A DNA stretch of 64,000 nt from CAZCJU01 sp964498965. Lineage in GTDB: Bacteria; Bacillota; Clostridia; Oscillospirales; CAG-272. A model generated the notes under the pieces. That model was given only the letters and a program-made list of their open reading frames with translations. It did no database searches and was not told where the DNA came from. Positions 24,826 through 33,920 of the stretch are shown here, piece after piece. The translations under genes were made by a program, and so were the position numbers. The stretch spans positions 1-64,000 of the forward strand of contig CAZCJU010000003.1 in NCBI GenBank assembly GCA_964498965.1, in the 5' to 3' direction. Position 1 is the stretch's first letter; every line of letters starts with the position of its first letter.

Positions 24826-25455
24826 ATGAAAAACAGCGGCAACAAGGTAAACATCAAAAAGGAATATTTAGCCGAGATCGACGCACAAAACGACCGCATA
24901 CAGGCGATAAGACAGCGTCTTAACGAAAAATGCGTACATGAGGATGCCGTCCCCATGCCGGAAGAACCCGACAGAGAAGTTTTTTACCGAAAAGCGAGCG
25001 ATGAAGTGCGTGCGGATCGTTCCGTGTTGCTCTTCGGGGCGTTATTCGGAGCGACGGTGGGATTGATATTCGGTCTGCTCACGGCTTTTTCGGTCATTCG
25101 CTTTCCGGAAGCGTCGTTTTTGAAAGACACCGTTTTCTGTCCCGACAGCACGTTTGACAAGATAATGTCGGTGATCGTTCCCACTGTATTCTTTTCCCTG
25201 TTTTTTCTTGCATTGAGCTTGATACCGCTGTTTATAATACGCACGGAACGTCGGCTGACGCTTGAAAGATCAAGCGAAAAAATGTACAAAACGGCACTTG
25301 ACAAATACTATTCCGAGCTTTTCAAATACAACAGGCAAAAGGAAAAGGATAAGGAGCGTTTCGTCGAATACGAGTCGCTCGTATCGAATTGCGACAAAGC
25401 CGTCGATATAAACGAACGCTTTGCCGAGCTTATAAAAGAATATTTCGAAAAATAA
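24826..25455 (+). CDS. Unknown two-helix membrane protein with coiled coil
   Basis: 209 residues from ATG 24826 (site GAGGAATT). The N-terminal 60 residues are charged and helical (YLAEIDAQNDRIQAIRQRLNEK), two membrane helices follow at about 69-90 and 115-140 (LLFGALFGATVGLIFGLL; VIVPTVFFSLFFLALSLIPLF), and the last 65 residues are a charged coiled coil (ERSSEKMYKTALDKYYSELFKYNRQKEKDKERF). Both tails are likely cytoplasmic. I recognise no family. It follows spoIIIAH but has a perfect consensus vegetative promoter, so it is probably expressed strongly in growing cells, not as part of the sporulation operon. Confidence 0.72.
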   Translation: MKNSGNKVNIKKEYLAEIDAQNDRIQAIRQRLNEKCVHEDAVPMPEEPDREVFYRKASDEVRADRSVLLFGALFGATVGLIFGLLTAFSVIRFPEASFLKDTVFCPDSTFDKIMSVIVPTVFFSLFFLALSLIPLFIIRTERRLTLERSSEKMYKTALDKYYSELFKYNRQKEKDKERFVEYESLVSNCDKAVDINERFAELIKEYFEK

Positions 25456-25498
25456 AATATCTCGGTTATTCGGTTCTCCCGCATGACTGAGATATTTT
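25454..25498. terminator. Bidirectional terminator
   Basis: AAAATATCTC (25454-25463) pairs with GAGATATTTT (25489-25498) between convergent genes; A/T runs flank both sides. Confidence 0.75.
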
Positions 25499-25519
25499 GT
25501 ATTTTCGGATGACAAGCGA

Positions 25520-25846
25520 TCATTTTACAACAGTGAGCGATATAAGCAGCTCCGTGTCGTCGGGCTGATTTTCGATATCGACCGCCGCCCTGTTACGCTT
25601 TATCTGCCCGCATTTATCGCATTTATGTATTATGATATAGCCCTTTTTGGGATCAGGTTCGACAGCTATCGGGCGAAGTATTCCGTGGCAATCGCAGGCT
25701 CTGTCGCCGGGATCGATATCCACGTGGAGCGAGCAAAGGCACTTCGGGCAATGGTTGCGTGACGAGCTTTTCATCGGTTCGACCCGGAAACCGCAATTCA
25801 GGCAAACAAAGCCGTTATCGTTTTTGGTGAATCTTTTATTTTGCAT
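25520..25846 (-). CDS. RNHCP-domain zinc-ribbon protein
   Basis: 108 residues from ATG 25846 (MQNKRFTKNDNGFVCLNCG). The order CLNCG ... SSRNHCPKCLCSLHVDIDPGDRACDCHG ... IIHKCDKCGQIKRNRAA is the RNHCP domain (PF12647), named for that central motif, with four Cys pairs likely binding two zinc ions. Function is unknown for the family. A start 13 codons further upstream is open but lacks the family N-terminus. It is convergent with the coiled-coil membrane protein and divergent from the next small gene. Confidence 0.9.
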   Translation of the reverse strand: MQNKRFTKNDNGFVCLNCGFRVEPMKSSSRNHCPKCLCSLHVDIDPGDRACDCHGILRPIAVEPDPKKGYIIIHKCDKCGQIKRNRAAVDIENQPDDTELLISLTVVK

Positions 25847-25906
25847 AAAATTCCGTTCCTTGCAAAGAATAGTATCGGTCGGCAAGCACCCTATATAAAA
25901 ACGAAT

Positions 25907-26206
25907 ATGAAAAAAACAAACGGGATATATTACTTCTTCGGTACATTCTTCTCTTTTATCATGCTTCGACTGCTGAGCATACGATCAAGCTGTTATTTCG
26001 GCGACGTAAATCAATACAACGAGCTTTGGGGAGTGACGGACGGCACCGAAGGTGCGGCGGTGATTCAACGAAGCGTCGCACACACCGAGTCGGCTATCGG
26101 GACACCGTTTTCCTCTCTCGGCGTCATTATCATCGCACTGATCGTATTCGCCGTCGTTTTGCTTGCGGCGATAATAGGTATAATAACGAGAATGCGTCAA
26201 AAATAA
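25907..26206 (+). CDS. Small two-helix membrane protein of unknown function
   Basis: 99 residues from ATG 25907 (MKKTNGIYYFFGTFFSFIMLRLL). There is an N-terminal hydrophobic segment like a signal peptide, a polar middle (about 30-60), a strong second helix (VIIIALIVFAVVLLAAIIGII) and a basic tail RMRQK, which suggests an N-out, C-in anchor. No good ribosome site precedes the start, and the frame is open back to 25841 where it would overlap the divergent RNHCP gene, so the start is uncertain. Codon use resembles real genes here. I recognise no family. Confidence 0.5.
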   Translation: MKKTNGIYYFFGTFFSFIMLRLLSIRSSCYFGDVNQYNELWGVTDGTEGAAVIQRSVAHTESAIGTPFSSLGVIIIALIVFAVVLLAAIIGIITRMRQK

Positions 26207-26231
26207 CGCATACCGGCGTATATCGCATATA

Positions 26232-27380
26232 TCAGCTTTCGCTTTGACCGAGAGAGAACAATTCGCTGTTCATAAGCGACACGGAGGAAAAATCGACGGA
26301 GGAATACGCTTCGTTATCCGTATTTACGAGCGACAGGTACGAATCAAGCTTTTCGTTCTGTTTTTTCTCCCGAACCGTATCCGACAAGCCGTCGAAAAAG
26401 TTTTGGTTTATCTCTTTTTCGTATGCGTAGTCCTCCAGCTCGTATTTTTTGATTATATGCAAGCCCATCGAGCTTTCCGCAAGGCGTACCTCGCCGGGCT
26501 TCATTTCAAGCACCGCATTCAAAAACGATTCCTCGTAGGTGTCCTCACTCGTGATATACAAGCCGTCCGTATAATACGTCATACTCTCGTCTTCATTGTA
26601 TTCTTCGAGCAATGTTTCGAAATTCTCGCCGTCTGTCACTCGCTTCAACAGCTGTTCTCCGAGAGTTCTTTTTTCGGCTTTTTCTTCTTCGGTCAGTTCT
26701 TCCGTTCTGTAATAGCCCGTTGACGGATTCATTACCTTTTCTCCGTCGCTGTCAAGCACATATTTCTCGTTCAGATCGAGGTATATGTGCTTGACTCTGT
26801 TATAATTTTCTTTATAGTACGCTTGAAGCTCTTCCTCGGTGACTTTTTCCTTACCATCGTCGCCGTACAGATACTCAAGCACCAAGGCACGTCTGAATTC
26901 CGATTTATAAATGGATGACAAGCTGTTTATATTAAGTCCGTACACGCCGAGAGCGGAATTCAATGAGTTTCTCGACCCCATTTGCTTGGCGTTTTCGTCG
27001 ATCTTTTCCTTTACCGCATTTTCGATTTGCTTGTCGTTGTCGTCGATCGAGCCTAAGCCGTAATCGTCATACAGCTTTTGACAGACGAGAAGCTGCTTCA
27101 GGCTGCTGTCGACCTGTGCGACGGTAAGCTCTCCGAGCGTTTCACCGTCCGACGAGGTGAGCCAAAATTTCTCGTCGTAATTATCTCCGTCCACATAGCC
27201 CGCCGACGAAAACATCTCGAAAAAGCTCGTTTTGTAATATGATATCCAATATTTATACTCGTTATCCGATATACTGTATTCGCCCAACGTAAACACGGGC
27301 GTGCTTTTCGGCGACGTACAGGAGGCAAGCGTGCCTGCGAGCATCGTTACAAAAAGCGTCAAGCATATTATTTTTTTCAT
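26232..27380 (-). CDS. Parvulin-like (PrsA-type) lipoprotein foldase
   Basis: 382 residues from ATG 27380 after a GGGGGCTG site. Signal peptide with lipobox LASC at about residue 20. A SurA/PrsA-like helical N-terminal region precedes a rotamase-like segment starting RVKHIYLDL and ending MGLHIIKKYELED (GxHII, near 320). A 35-residue insertion (DSDGEKVMNPSTGYYRTEEL) separates the first two strands, and the usual glycine-rich loop is missing, so isomerase activity is uncertain. It is the downstream partner of the similar gene at 27395, 14 bp away; the two look like an old tandem duplication. Confidence 0.8.
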   Translation of the reverse strand: MKKIICLTLFVTMLAGTLASCTSPKSTPVFTLGEYSISDNEYKYWISYYKTSFFEMFSSAGYVDGDNYDEKFWLTSSDGETLGELTVAQVDSSLKQLLVCQKLYDDYGLGSIDDNDKQIENAVKEKIDENAKQMGSRNSLNSALGVYGLNINSLSSIYKSEFRRALVLEYLYGDDGKEKVTEEELQAYYKENYNRVKHIYLDLNEKYVLDSDGEKVMNPSTGYYRTEELTEEEKAEKRTLGEQLLKRVTDGENFETLLEEYNEDESMTYYTDGLYITSEDTYEESFLNAVLEMKPGEVRLAESSMGLHIIKKYELEDYAYEKEINQNFFDGLSDTVREKKQNEKLDSYLSLVNTDNEAYSSVDFSSVSLMNSELFSLGQSES

Positions 27381-27394
27381 TTCAGCCCCCAAGC

Positions 27395-28519
27395 TTAAAA
27401 TACATATGTCCACGTATTGCTGTACGCAACGGTGTTTATTTGATATTTTTCGATTATTTCCTCATTGATCTCTATCTCATCGAAGCATTGTGCCAAGCGT
27501 TTCTTATACTTGTTTTCCCGAACAAGCTCTTCGAAATCGGAAAAATCCGATTCGTTTTCATCTCTTTCGTACGCACCCTCGTCAAGCTCCAGTCTTTGTA
27601 TCAAATGCAGACCGTAATCGGAGCGGAAAAGCATAAACGAACCTATGCTCGTCGATTTCACGTTTGTAAGTATATCGGGAAAATAGTCGCTTTCGTTCAC
27701 GCTTGCCGTGCAGATATAGTGACCGTAGGGATAGCTTTCGTGTCCCAGCTCCTCCGTATACTCGTCGATAAGCTTGTCGAAATCCTCGCCTTTTTCCGCT
27801 CTTTCCTTGAGTTGCTTAGCAAGCTCGAACTTTTCTTCCCATCGTTCGTCCGAGATCTCCTCCCAGACCGCATATCCGTTCTCGTCGTATTGCAGCTTTC
27901 CGTTTTCGTCAAGCACGTAATCGACGTCCATGATGTACAAATGCTTGTACCGCACGTAATTTTCGTTATAATACGCCGTTCTGTCGCCGCTGTTCACCAC
28001 ATCGATACCGCTTTCGCCGTACAGATAGTCCTCGAGCATTTCGGACTTTGCATTCAGCAGGAATATTTCCGTCATGACCGAGCGGTCCACGCCGAGCTGT
28101 ACCATAAGCGAATCCTGTTCGAACACGCTTTCCTCGCCCACTCCCAGCACCATGCCGTCTATCAGTGCTTCGACCTCTTTCTTTTTGGCATCCGTCACCT
28201 TTAAGCCGTATTCCTCGAAAAGATATGCGGCGGCAAGCTTGGATTTTATCGCCGTCAGCGTTACGTCCTGCAGATATTCCTTAACGGTCACGCCGTTGAC
28301 CTCGCCGTTCCAAAATTCCTCCGTGTCGCCGTTTGAATAAAGGTTTATCCAGTACGGGCGGTAGCAAGACATGAAATAAGCGTACATCGATTCGCTCAAT
28401 TTCACCTTTCCGGCTTTCATCGCCGGCTTTGCGGAGCAGGATGAGCAACATAGCAGTACTGCGGCAAGCAGGATACATACGACGGTTTTTATCGGTTTTC
28501 TTGTATTTTTACTGTGCAT
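27395..28519 (-). CDS. Parvulin-like (PrsA-type) lipoprotein foldase
   Basis: 374 residues from ATG 28519 (GAGGT site about 13 nt upstream); a TTG seven codons upstream is possible. Signal peptide VVCILLAAVLLCCSSCSAKP with lipobox SSC. The layout copies the downstream gene: helical N-domain, then VRYKHLYIMDV, a long inserted hairpin (DENGKLQYDENGYAVWEEIS), FDKLIDEYTEE, and YGLHLIQRLELDE. The shared ETFxEYxxxED-type pattern and insert mark them as paralogues. Likely extracytoplasmic chaperones of secreted proteins. A TTGATA-17-TATAAT promoter lies 41 bp upstream. Confidence 0.8.
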   Translation of the reverse strand: MHSKNTRKPIKTVVCILLAAVLLCCSSCSAKPAMKAGKVKLSESMYAYFMSCYRPYWINLYSNGDTEEFWNGEVNGVTVKEYLQDVTLTAIKSKLAAAYLFEEYGLKVTDAKKKEVEALIDGMVLGVGEESVFEQDSLMVQLGVDRSVMTEIFLLNAKSEMLEDYLYGESGIDVVNSGDRTAYYNENYVRYKHLYIMDVDYVLDENGKLQYDENGYAVWEEISDERWEEKFELAKQLKERAEKGEDFDKLIDEYTEELGHESYPYGHYICTASVNESDYFPDILTNVKSTSIGSFMLFRSDYGLHLIQRLELDEGAYERDENESDFSDFEELVRENKYKKRLAQCFDEIEINEEIIEKYQINTVAYSNTWTYVF

Positions 28520-28559
28520 TTTCGGTATCGACCTCGTCAAAAGTTCTTTTTCGCATAGT

Positions 28560-28588
28560 ATTATACATTATTATTGCGTTTTTATCAA
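28560..28588 (-). promoter_or_regulatory. Sigma-A promoter of the lipoprotein foldase pair
   Basis: Minus strand TTGATA (28588-28583), 17 bases, TATAAT (28565-28560). Confidence 0.82.
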
Positions 28589-28724
28589 CACTCCCTCGTC
28601 CTTTTTTTGTATAAATTTCTTGAACACATTCGTTTAATAACGATATTTTGCGGGCATGAGAATGATGCCGCATTATTACATACAAATGTTAAAATTATAA
28701 TCTCAGAATGCTTGCGTTAATTTT

Positions 28725-28753
28725 TTGGGCAGTTCATCAAATGTTTATATATT
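28725..28753 (+). promoter_or_regulatory. Possible promoter of the Gld-type ABC operon
   Basis: TTGGGC (28725-28730), 17 bases, TATATT (28748-28753). Weaker than others in the window. The rest of 28589-28813 shows only AT-rich spacer. Confidence 0.4.
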
Positions 28754-28813
28754 TGTGGTATCATTGACGGTGTGTAACTATGTCACGAGATTTGAGTGTA
28801 AAAGGAATACAAA

Positions 28814-29743
28814 ATGATCAAAATAGAACACCTTACGAAATATTATGCGGACAACCTTGCGGTAAACGACATAAGCTTTGAGGTAGGCGACGGCGAGGTC
28901 GTCGGCTTCCTCGGTCCGAACGGTGCGGGCAAATCCACGACTATGAATATGCTCACGGGCTATCTTTCATCGACCTCAGGCAGTTGCCGTATAGACGGAC
29001 TTGACATATTGCAAAACCCGAACGAAGCAAAAGCGAAGATCGGATTTTTGCCCGAGCAGGTACCCGTTTACCCGGATATGACACCGAGAGAGTATCTGAA
29101 TTTCATTTACGATCTGAAGCGTTGTACGCTTAACCGAAAGAAGCACATCGACGAAATAATCAAGGTGCTTTCGCTCGGCGATGTGTCCTCTCGGCTGATA
29201 TCTCAGCTTTCAAAAGGCTACCGCCAGCGTGTCGGCATTGCGGGTGCGTTGGTATCGAATCCGAAGGTTCTCATTTTCGACGAGCCGACGATAGGACTCG
29301 ATCCGAGGCAGATCATCGAAATACGTTCACTGATACGTATGCTCGGACGCGACCACACGGTGATACTTTCCACGCACATATTGCCGGAGGTAATGGCGGT
29401 ATGCGACCGAATAATCATCATAGACAAGGGCAGGATCAAAGCCGACAAAAAAACATCGGAAATAGGCGAGCTTGCCGATAACAGGAAGCGGTTCACGATA
29501 AAGGTCTGCGGAACACGCAACGAGATCCAAAATGTTCTCCGTTCCTGCGAGGGAGTGGCTCAGGTGGAGTTTATGAGTACCGCACGCGACGGCACGTCGC
29601 TGTTCACCGTGCATTGCAAGCCCGGCTTCGACGCACGACGCAGCATTTTCGCCGCACTCGCACAACGCAATGCTCCCATAATGGAGCTTACGCCGATCGG
29701 TGCAAGCCTTGAGGACATATTCATAGCCCTCACATCGAAATAA
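28814..29743 (+). CDS. ABC transporter ATP-binding protein, GldA/CcmA-type
   Basis: 309 residues. Walker A GPNGAGKST near 38, signature LSKGYRQRVGIAGAL near 137, Walker B VLIFDEPTIGLDP and switch His in LSTHILPEV. The 100-residue C-terminal extension ending in MELTPIGASLEDIFIALTSK is that of GldA-like exporters. It heads a cluster with a GldF-like permease, a GldG-like protein and a DUF4340 protein, a set known from Bacteroidetes gliding and widespread in Firmicutes where the cargo is not known. A GTAAAAGGAATAC site precedes ATG. Confidence 0.92.
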   Translation: MIKIEHLTKYYADNLAVNDISFEVGDGEVVGFLGPNGAGKSTTMNMLTGYLSSTSGSCRIDGLDILQNPNEAKAKIGFLPEQVPVYPDMTPREYLNFIYDLKRCTLNRKKHIDEIIKVLSLGDVSSRLISQLSKGYRQRVGIAGALVSNPKVLIFDEPTIGLDPRQIIEIRSLIRMLGRDHTVILSTHILPEVMAVCDRIIIIDKGRIKADKKTSEIGELADNRKRFTIKVCGTRNEIQNVLRSCEGVAQVEFMSTARDGTSLFTVHCKPGFDARRSIFAALAQRNAPIMELTPIGASLEDIFIALTSK

Positions 29744-29772
29744 ACCGCATTTTCAAACCGAAAGGATCAATT

Positions 29773-30480
29773 ATGTTTGCCATATATAAAAAAGAGTTGC
29801 GTACATATTTCACGACCTTTATAGGCTACGTGTTCATTGCCGCATTTCTTGTGATGTCAAGTGTTTTATTCATCATTTCGACGTTGTCGCAGGGAGCGGA
29901 CGCCGATATAACCTCGTACTACACGCTTGTGATACTTGCGTTTGTGGTGCTGATACCGCTTCTTACGATGAAGCTGTTTTCGGAAGAAAAGCGTCAAAAG
30001 ACCGAGGTGCTTCTTTTGACCTCGCCCGTAAGCCTTTTCGGCATAGTTTTGGCAAAATATCTTGCGGCGTTCACCATGTTTGCCGCTACTCTTATCGCTT
30101 CGTGTGTGAATTTGATACCGTTATATATGTACGGTGAACAGAACACGGGCGTGATACTCGGAAATCTGTTTTCCGTATTGCTTATCGGAAGCGGCTTCAT
30201 AGCTATCGGCGTATTCATATCCTCGCTTACCGAAAACCAGCTTGTTTCGGCCGTTTGCACTATCGGTGCGATAATGCTTCTTCTTGCCGTGGGAATGCTG
30301 TCGACCTCTATAGGCTTTCAGCCGTTGAGGGAGGTATTGAATTTCTTCTCCATATTCAACAGATACACGTATTTCACATACGGCATAGTCGATTATTCGG
30401 CGTTGATATATTATTTTTCGATAACTGTAATATTCCTGTTTCTGACCGTTCGTGTATTCGAGCGACGCAGATGGGCATGA
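29773..30480 (+). CDS. ABC-2 type permease, GldF-like
   Basis: 235 residues, six hydrophobic helices. The start MFAIYKKELRTYFTTFIGYVFIAAFL, the LLTMKLFSEEKRQKTEVLLLTSPVS block and the IGVFISSLTENQLVSAV segment are the ABC-2 permease signature in the form seen in GldF. It is the membrane partner of the ATPase 29 bp upstream. AAAGGATC ribosome site 8 nt before ATG. Confidence 0.92.
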   Translation: MFAIYKKELRTYFTTFIGYVFIAAFLVMSSVLFIISTLSQGADADITSYYTLVILAFVVLIPLLTMKLFSEEKRQKTEVLLLTSPVSLFGIVLAKYLAAFTMFAATLIASCVNLIPLYMYGEQNTGVILGNLFSVLLIGSGFIAIGVFISSLTENQLVSAVCTIGAIMLLLAVGMLSTSIGFQPLREVLNFFSIFNRYTYFTYGIVDYSALIYYFSITVIFLFLTVRVFERRRWA

Positions 30481-30499
30481 GCGGACGGGAGGAACGAAG

Positions 30500-32074
30500 A
30501 TGAAAAACAACGGAAAAAAAGAAAAATTCTCCTTAAAAAGTGCGTTGGCGAGCAGAAGATTCAAATTCGGCTCACTCGCCGTAACGCTCACGGTATTTTT
30601 CGTGGCACTCGTTATTTTGGCTAACGTCATAATCGGAAATCTGTTTTCGAAAAGCGGTGTATATTCGGACCTTACCGGTTCAAGTATTTACACTCTCTCG
30701 GACGAAGCGAAAGCATATCTCGACCGTCTTAATTGCGACATTACGATAAAATTCGCTCAGCCGACAGACACGATAGCTTCAAATGCGTATCAAACGATGA
30801 TCTATCGCTGTGCCTCGGATTATGCGGAGGCAAGCAAGGCATACGAGCATAAAATAACGGTCGAAAGCTTTGATGCCATGCTCGAGCCGACGAAATTCGA
30901 GGAATACAAGAAGTTGATCTCGGCGGACTGGGCGGACACGAACGTTATCGTCGAAAATGCCAACGGTCAGGCGATAGTTTACACGCAAAAAGCGTTTTTC
31001 TCCTCCGACAACAGCACGATCGTCGGCTTTTCGGGTGAAAGAAAATTCATGAACGCATTTTTACAGCTGGGCGGACTTGAGCGTTCCGTCGTATGTTTCA
31101 CCGTCGGTCACGGTGAGGTAAGGGGAACGCAGGATTTCGACGCAAACGGCAACTACATCGGTTACACGCTCGAGGACGGAGCGAAATACGAGGAATTTTT
31201 CCGTATGCTCGACGATTCCGGCTTTGAGCTTAGGTGGATAAACCTACTGAACGAGGACATTCCGGAGGAATGCAGACTTTTGATCATTCTCGACCCCAAG
31301 ACGGATTTTATCGGTAAGGAGCTTGACGACCTCGACAGCTTATCGGAGATCGACAAAGTAAAAGCGTATGCGGCGAACATAAACATGGGTTCCACCATGG
31401 TATTCAAAGGCTCGCTCGGCGTTGAATTTCCCGTTTTGGATCAATTCTTAGCCGAATACAGCATAGAGATAGATTCGACGAAAGTCATCAAGGAAAGCAC
31501 TGAAAACTCCATTTCGGCAGACGGAGCTTCTTTCACCGTTAAGTATACGACCTCCGGTCTCGGTTCGTCGATACAGCAGAATTACAGGAATCTCAGAACG
31601 AAATTCGTAAACGCCGCTCCCGTAACGGTACACGAGGACTACGACGAATACAAAACCATCTCGACATCGTCTATATTCACCACATCGTCCTCGGCAATGG
31701 TAGCCTCCGTTGACGAAAACGGCGAAAGCGGCTACGAGGTCGGTTCTTACGACCTTATGGCTATAGCCGAAAAGCGTCACGTTCAGGACAATTCGGAGAT
31801 TACGGGCTATCTGCTTGCGTGCGGCTGTCCCGAAATGCTCGAATATGTCGGCTCGCAATCTTATGCGAACAGAGATATAATCAATACGCTTATTCAAAAA
31901 TTGCCCTTGAAAAAGATGCCCGTTGACCTCGATTACAAAAAATTCGACGATTACGGTCTTTCCTCGATAACCTCGAACGCCGTAAGCGTATGGTCGGTGA
32001 TTCTTGCCGGCGTTATGCCCGCATGCGTTCTGATCGTCGGTTGCATAGTCGTTATACGCAGAAAGAGAAGATAA
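30500..32074 (+). CDS. GldG-like ABC transporter auxiliary protein
   Basis: 524 residues from ATG 30500 (GGGAGGAACGAAG site); the open frame extends upstream but without a site. A helix at about 22-45, a large extracytoplasmic region typical of PF09822 (KAYLDRLNCDITIKFAQP, then VVCFTVGHGEVRG, LLIILDPKTDF) and a C-terminal helix (VWSVILAGVMPACVLIVGCIVVI) followed by RRKRR. In gliding Bacteroidetes GldG joins GldA and GldF; here it probably forms the periplasmic-like face of the same exporter. Its stop overlaps the next start by one base. Confidence 0.88.
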   Translation: MKNNGKKEKFSLKSALASRRFKFGSLAVTLTVFFVALVILANVIIGNLFSKSGVYSDLTGSSIYTLSDEAKAYLDRLNCDITIKFAQPTDTIASNAYQTMIYRCASDYAEASKAYEHKITVESFDAMLEPTKFEEYKKLISADWADTNVIVENANGQAIVYTQKAFFSSDNSTIVGFSGERKFMNAFLQLGGLERSVVCFTVGHGEVRGTQDFDANGNYIGYTLEDGAKYEEFFRMLDDSGFELRWINLLNEDIPEECRLLIILDPKTDFIGKELDDLDSLSEIDKVKAYAANINMGSTMVFKGSLGVEFPVLDQFLAEYSIEIDSTKVIKESTENSISADGASFTVKYTTSGLGSSIQQNYRNLRTKFVNAAPVTVHEDYDEYKTISTSSIFTTSSSAMVASVDENGESGYEVGSYDLMAIAEKRHVQDNSEITGYLLACGCPEMLEYVGSQSYANRDIINTLIQKLPLKKMPVDLDYKKFDDYGLSSITSNAVSVWSVILAGVMPACVLIVGCIVVIRRKRR

Positions 32075-33918
32075 TGAACGATAACGAAAACGAAAAAGAC
32101 GTTCTTCCGTCCGATGACGGAAATGACAGAAATGACGGAAGCGACGAAAAAAATGCAGAGCTGAACGAGATCCTTTACGGCTCCGAATACAGCGAATATC
32201 TCGACGCACTCGGGAGCGAGGACGAGAATGACGACGGAGCTTTACCCGAAATGTCCACGTTTTCGCTCCCGTCCGACGACGAAAACGACAAGAACGGCGA
32301 AAAGAAAAAGAAGCCCGCCACCGTGCTGAAAAAGCAGACGAAGCTCATAATCGTTTTTTCCGTGATCTTCGTTGTTTTGCTTGCTCTCACGCTTGTTTTG
32401 GGACCTACCGGATATGACGTTTTCGGCTTAAAAACGGAAGAAGAAACGCCCTCGATCCCGTTCGTGGACGGCGAGGTATCGCTTTCGGCGAGCGGAAAGC
32501 GGCTTTTATTCGAGCATATAGAACGCGAAAATCTTCAATCCGTCGAGGTACACAATTCTCACGGCACATACACGGCTTATTACAACAACATAAACGGCGA
32601 TTTCTGTTTTCTCGGAGCGGAGGACGCATTATACGACGAAACGCTTTTCTCGTCGCTTGTCGTAAGCTCCGGTTACGTTGTCATGCAAGACAGGCTCGGT
32701 CACGAGGAAAGAAACCCGGATTACTCGGAATACGGTTTGGCGGAAACGGACGAGCGTGCTTACTATATTATAACAACACGTGACGGCAGAAGCTATAAGC
32801 TGTACATCGGCAAATCGACGCTTGACGGTAGCGGCTATTACGCAATGGTTGACGGACGCGACGAGATATACGTTATCGGCTCGTCAATAGAATCGACGTT
32901 GCTTGCAGACGTGAAAACGCTGCTCACACCCATAATCACCTTTCCCATCGAGGGCAACGACTATTTGACCGAGATAAAGAAATTTTACATCAGCCGAAAC
33001 AGCGAAGCATACATAGGAATTTCCTATGTGGGCGAAACAGACGACAAGGAATCCGCCGGCATAACCATCCCGTTTACGATATTCTATCCGAAATATTTTA
33101 CGGCATCTACCACGCAGGTGCAAACGCTCTTTTCCTCGGCGGTAAATCTTACCGGCGACGAGATACTCGAGGTCGGAATTTACGAGGAGGACGGCGTTGA
33201 CGAAAACGGCGACAAAAAATATAAGCTTCGTGACGGCTTGGCGGAAAAGTATTTCCTTGATGAGCCTGCCTACGATATGCTTTACTACTACACCGACAAC
33301 AACTACATCAGCTTTGTGACATTTTCGCCGAAGCAACGTGACGAGGACGGCAACGAATTTTATTATGCTACCTCGCAAATATACGACACAATAGTAAAAA
33401 TATCTGCCGACAAAGTAAAATTTCTCGAATGGGAGCTTGTGGACTATCTCGAGCGTTCCATATTCAATTATCACATCGACTACGTAAAAAGCATAGAGAT
33501 AACGGGCAAGGACAAAAACTTCCTTTTCACGCTTACGGGAACGGGTGAGGCTCTTGAAGTCACCGAAAAGCATTCGGGAAAGATATTACGTTCATATCCC
33601 AAGGGCGAAAATCTCGATGCGGGAGATAACGTATACAATTTCAGGCAGTTTTACAAGACATCGCTTTCCGTCTACACCGAGGACAGCGTCGATGAAAGCA
33701 CGATAGGCGAAAAAGCACTTCTGCTCACCGTTACGGTGACTTTGCGTAACGGCAAGTCCTCCGAATACAAGTTTTATTCGTACTCGGATCTGCGGTGTTA
33801 CTACACGATAAACGGAGAGGGAGAATTTTTCGTAAAGCGTTCTGCGGTCACGAAAATGGTAAGGGACGCACAAAAGGTCGTTGACGGAATAGCGGTCGAT
33901 TCCGAAGCCGAGGTATAA
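32074..33918 (+). CDS. DUF4340 protein, Gld-type exporter accessory
   Basis: 614 residues from ATG 32074. An unusually acidic, Asp/Asn-rich cytoplasmic tail (to about 80: MNDNENEKD, DDGNDRNDGSDE, EDENDDG) ends in KKKKPATVLKKQTK, then one membrane helix (LIIVFSVIFVVLLALTLVL) and a long extracytoplasmic beta-rich domain. Motifs such as YYIITTRDGRSYKLYIGKSTLDGSGYYAM (repeated DUF4340 units) place it. DUF4340 proteins regularly follow GldG-like genes and their role is unknown. Coupled to gldG by TAATG. Confidence 0.85.
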   Translation: MNDNENEKDVLPSDDGNDRNDGSDEKNAELNEILYGSEYSEYLDALGSEDENDDGALPEMSTFSLPSDDENDKNGEKKKKPATVLKKQTKLIIVFSVIFVVLLALTLVLGPTGYDVFGLKTEEETPSIPFVDGEVSLSASGKRLLFEHIERENLQSVEVHNSHGTYTAYYNNINGDFCFLGAEDALYDETLFSSLVVSSGYVVMQDRLGHEERNPDYSEYGLAETDERAYYIITTRDGRSYKLYIGKSTLDGSGYYAMVDGRDEIYVIGSSIESTLLADVKTLLTPIITFPIEGNDYLTEIKKFYISRNSEAYIGISYVGETDDKESAGITIPFTIFYPKYFTASTTQVQTLFSSAVNLTGDEILEVGIYEEDGVDENGDKKYKLRDGLAEKYFLDEPAYDMLYYYTDNNYISFVTFSPKQRDEDGNEFYYATSQIYDTIVKISADKVKFLEWELVDYLERSIFNYHIDYVKSIEITGKDKNFLFTLTGTGEALEVTEKHSGKILRSYPKGENLDAGDNVYNFRQFYKTSLSVYTEDSVDESTIGEKALLLTVTVTLRNGKSSEYKFYSYSDLRCYYTINGEGEFFVKRSAVTKMVRDAQKVVDGIAVDSEAEV

Positions 33919-33920
33919 CA

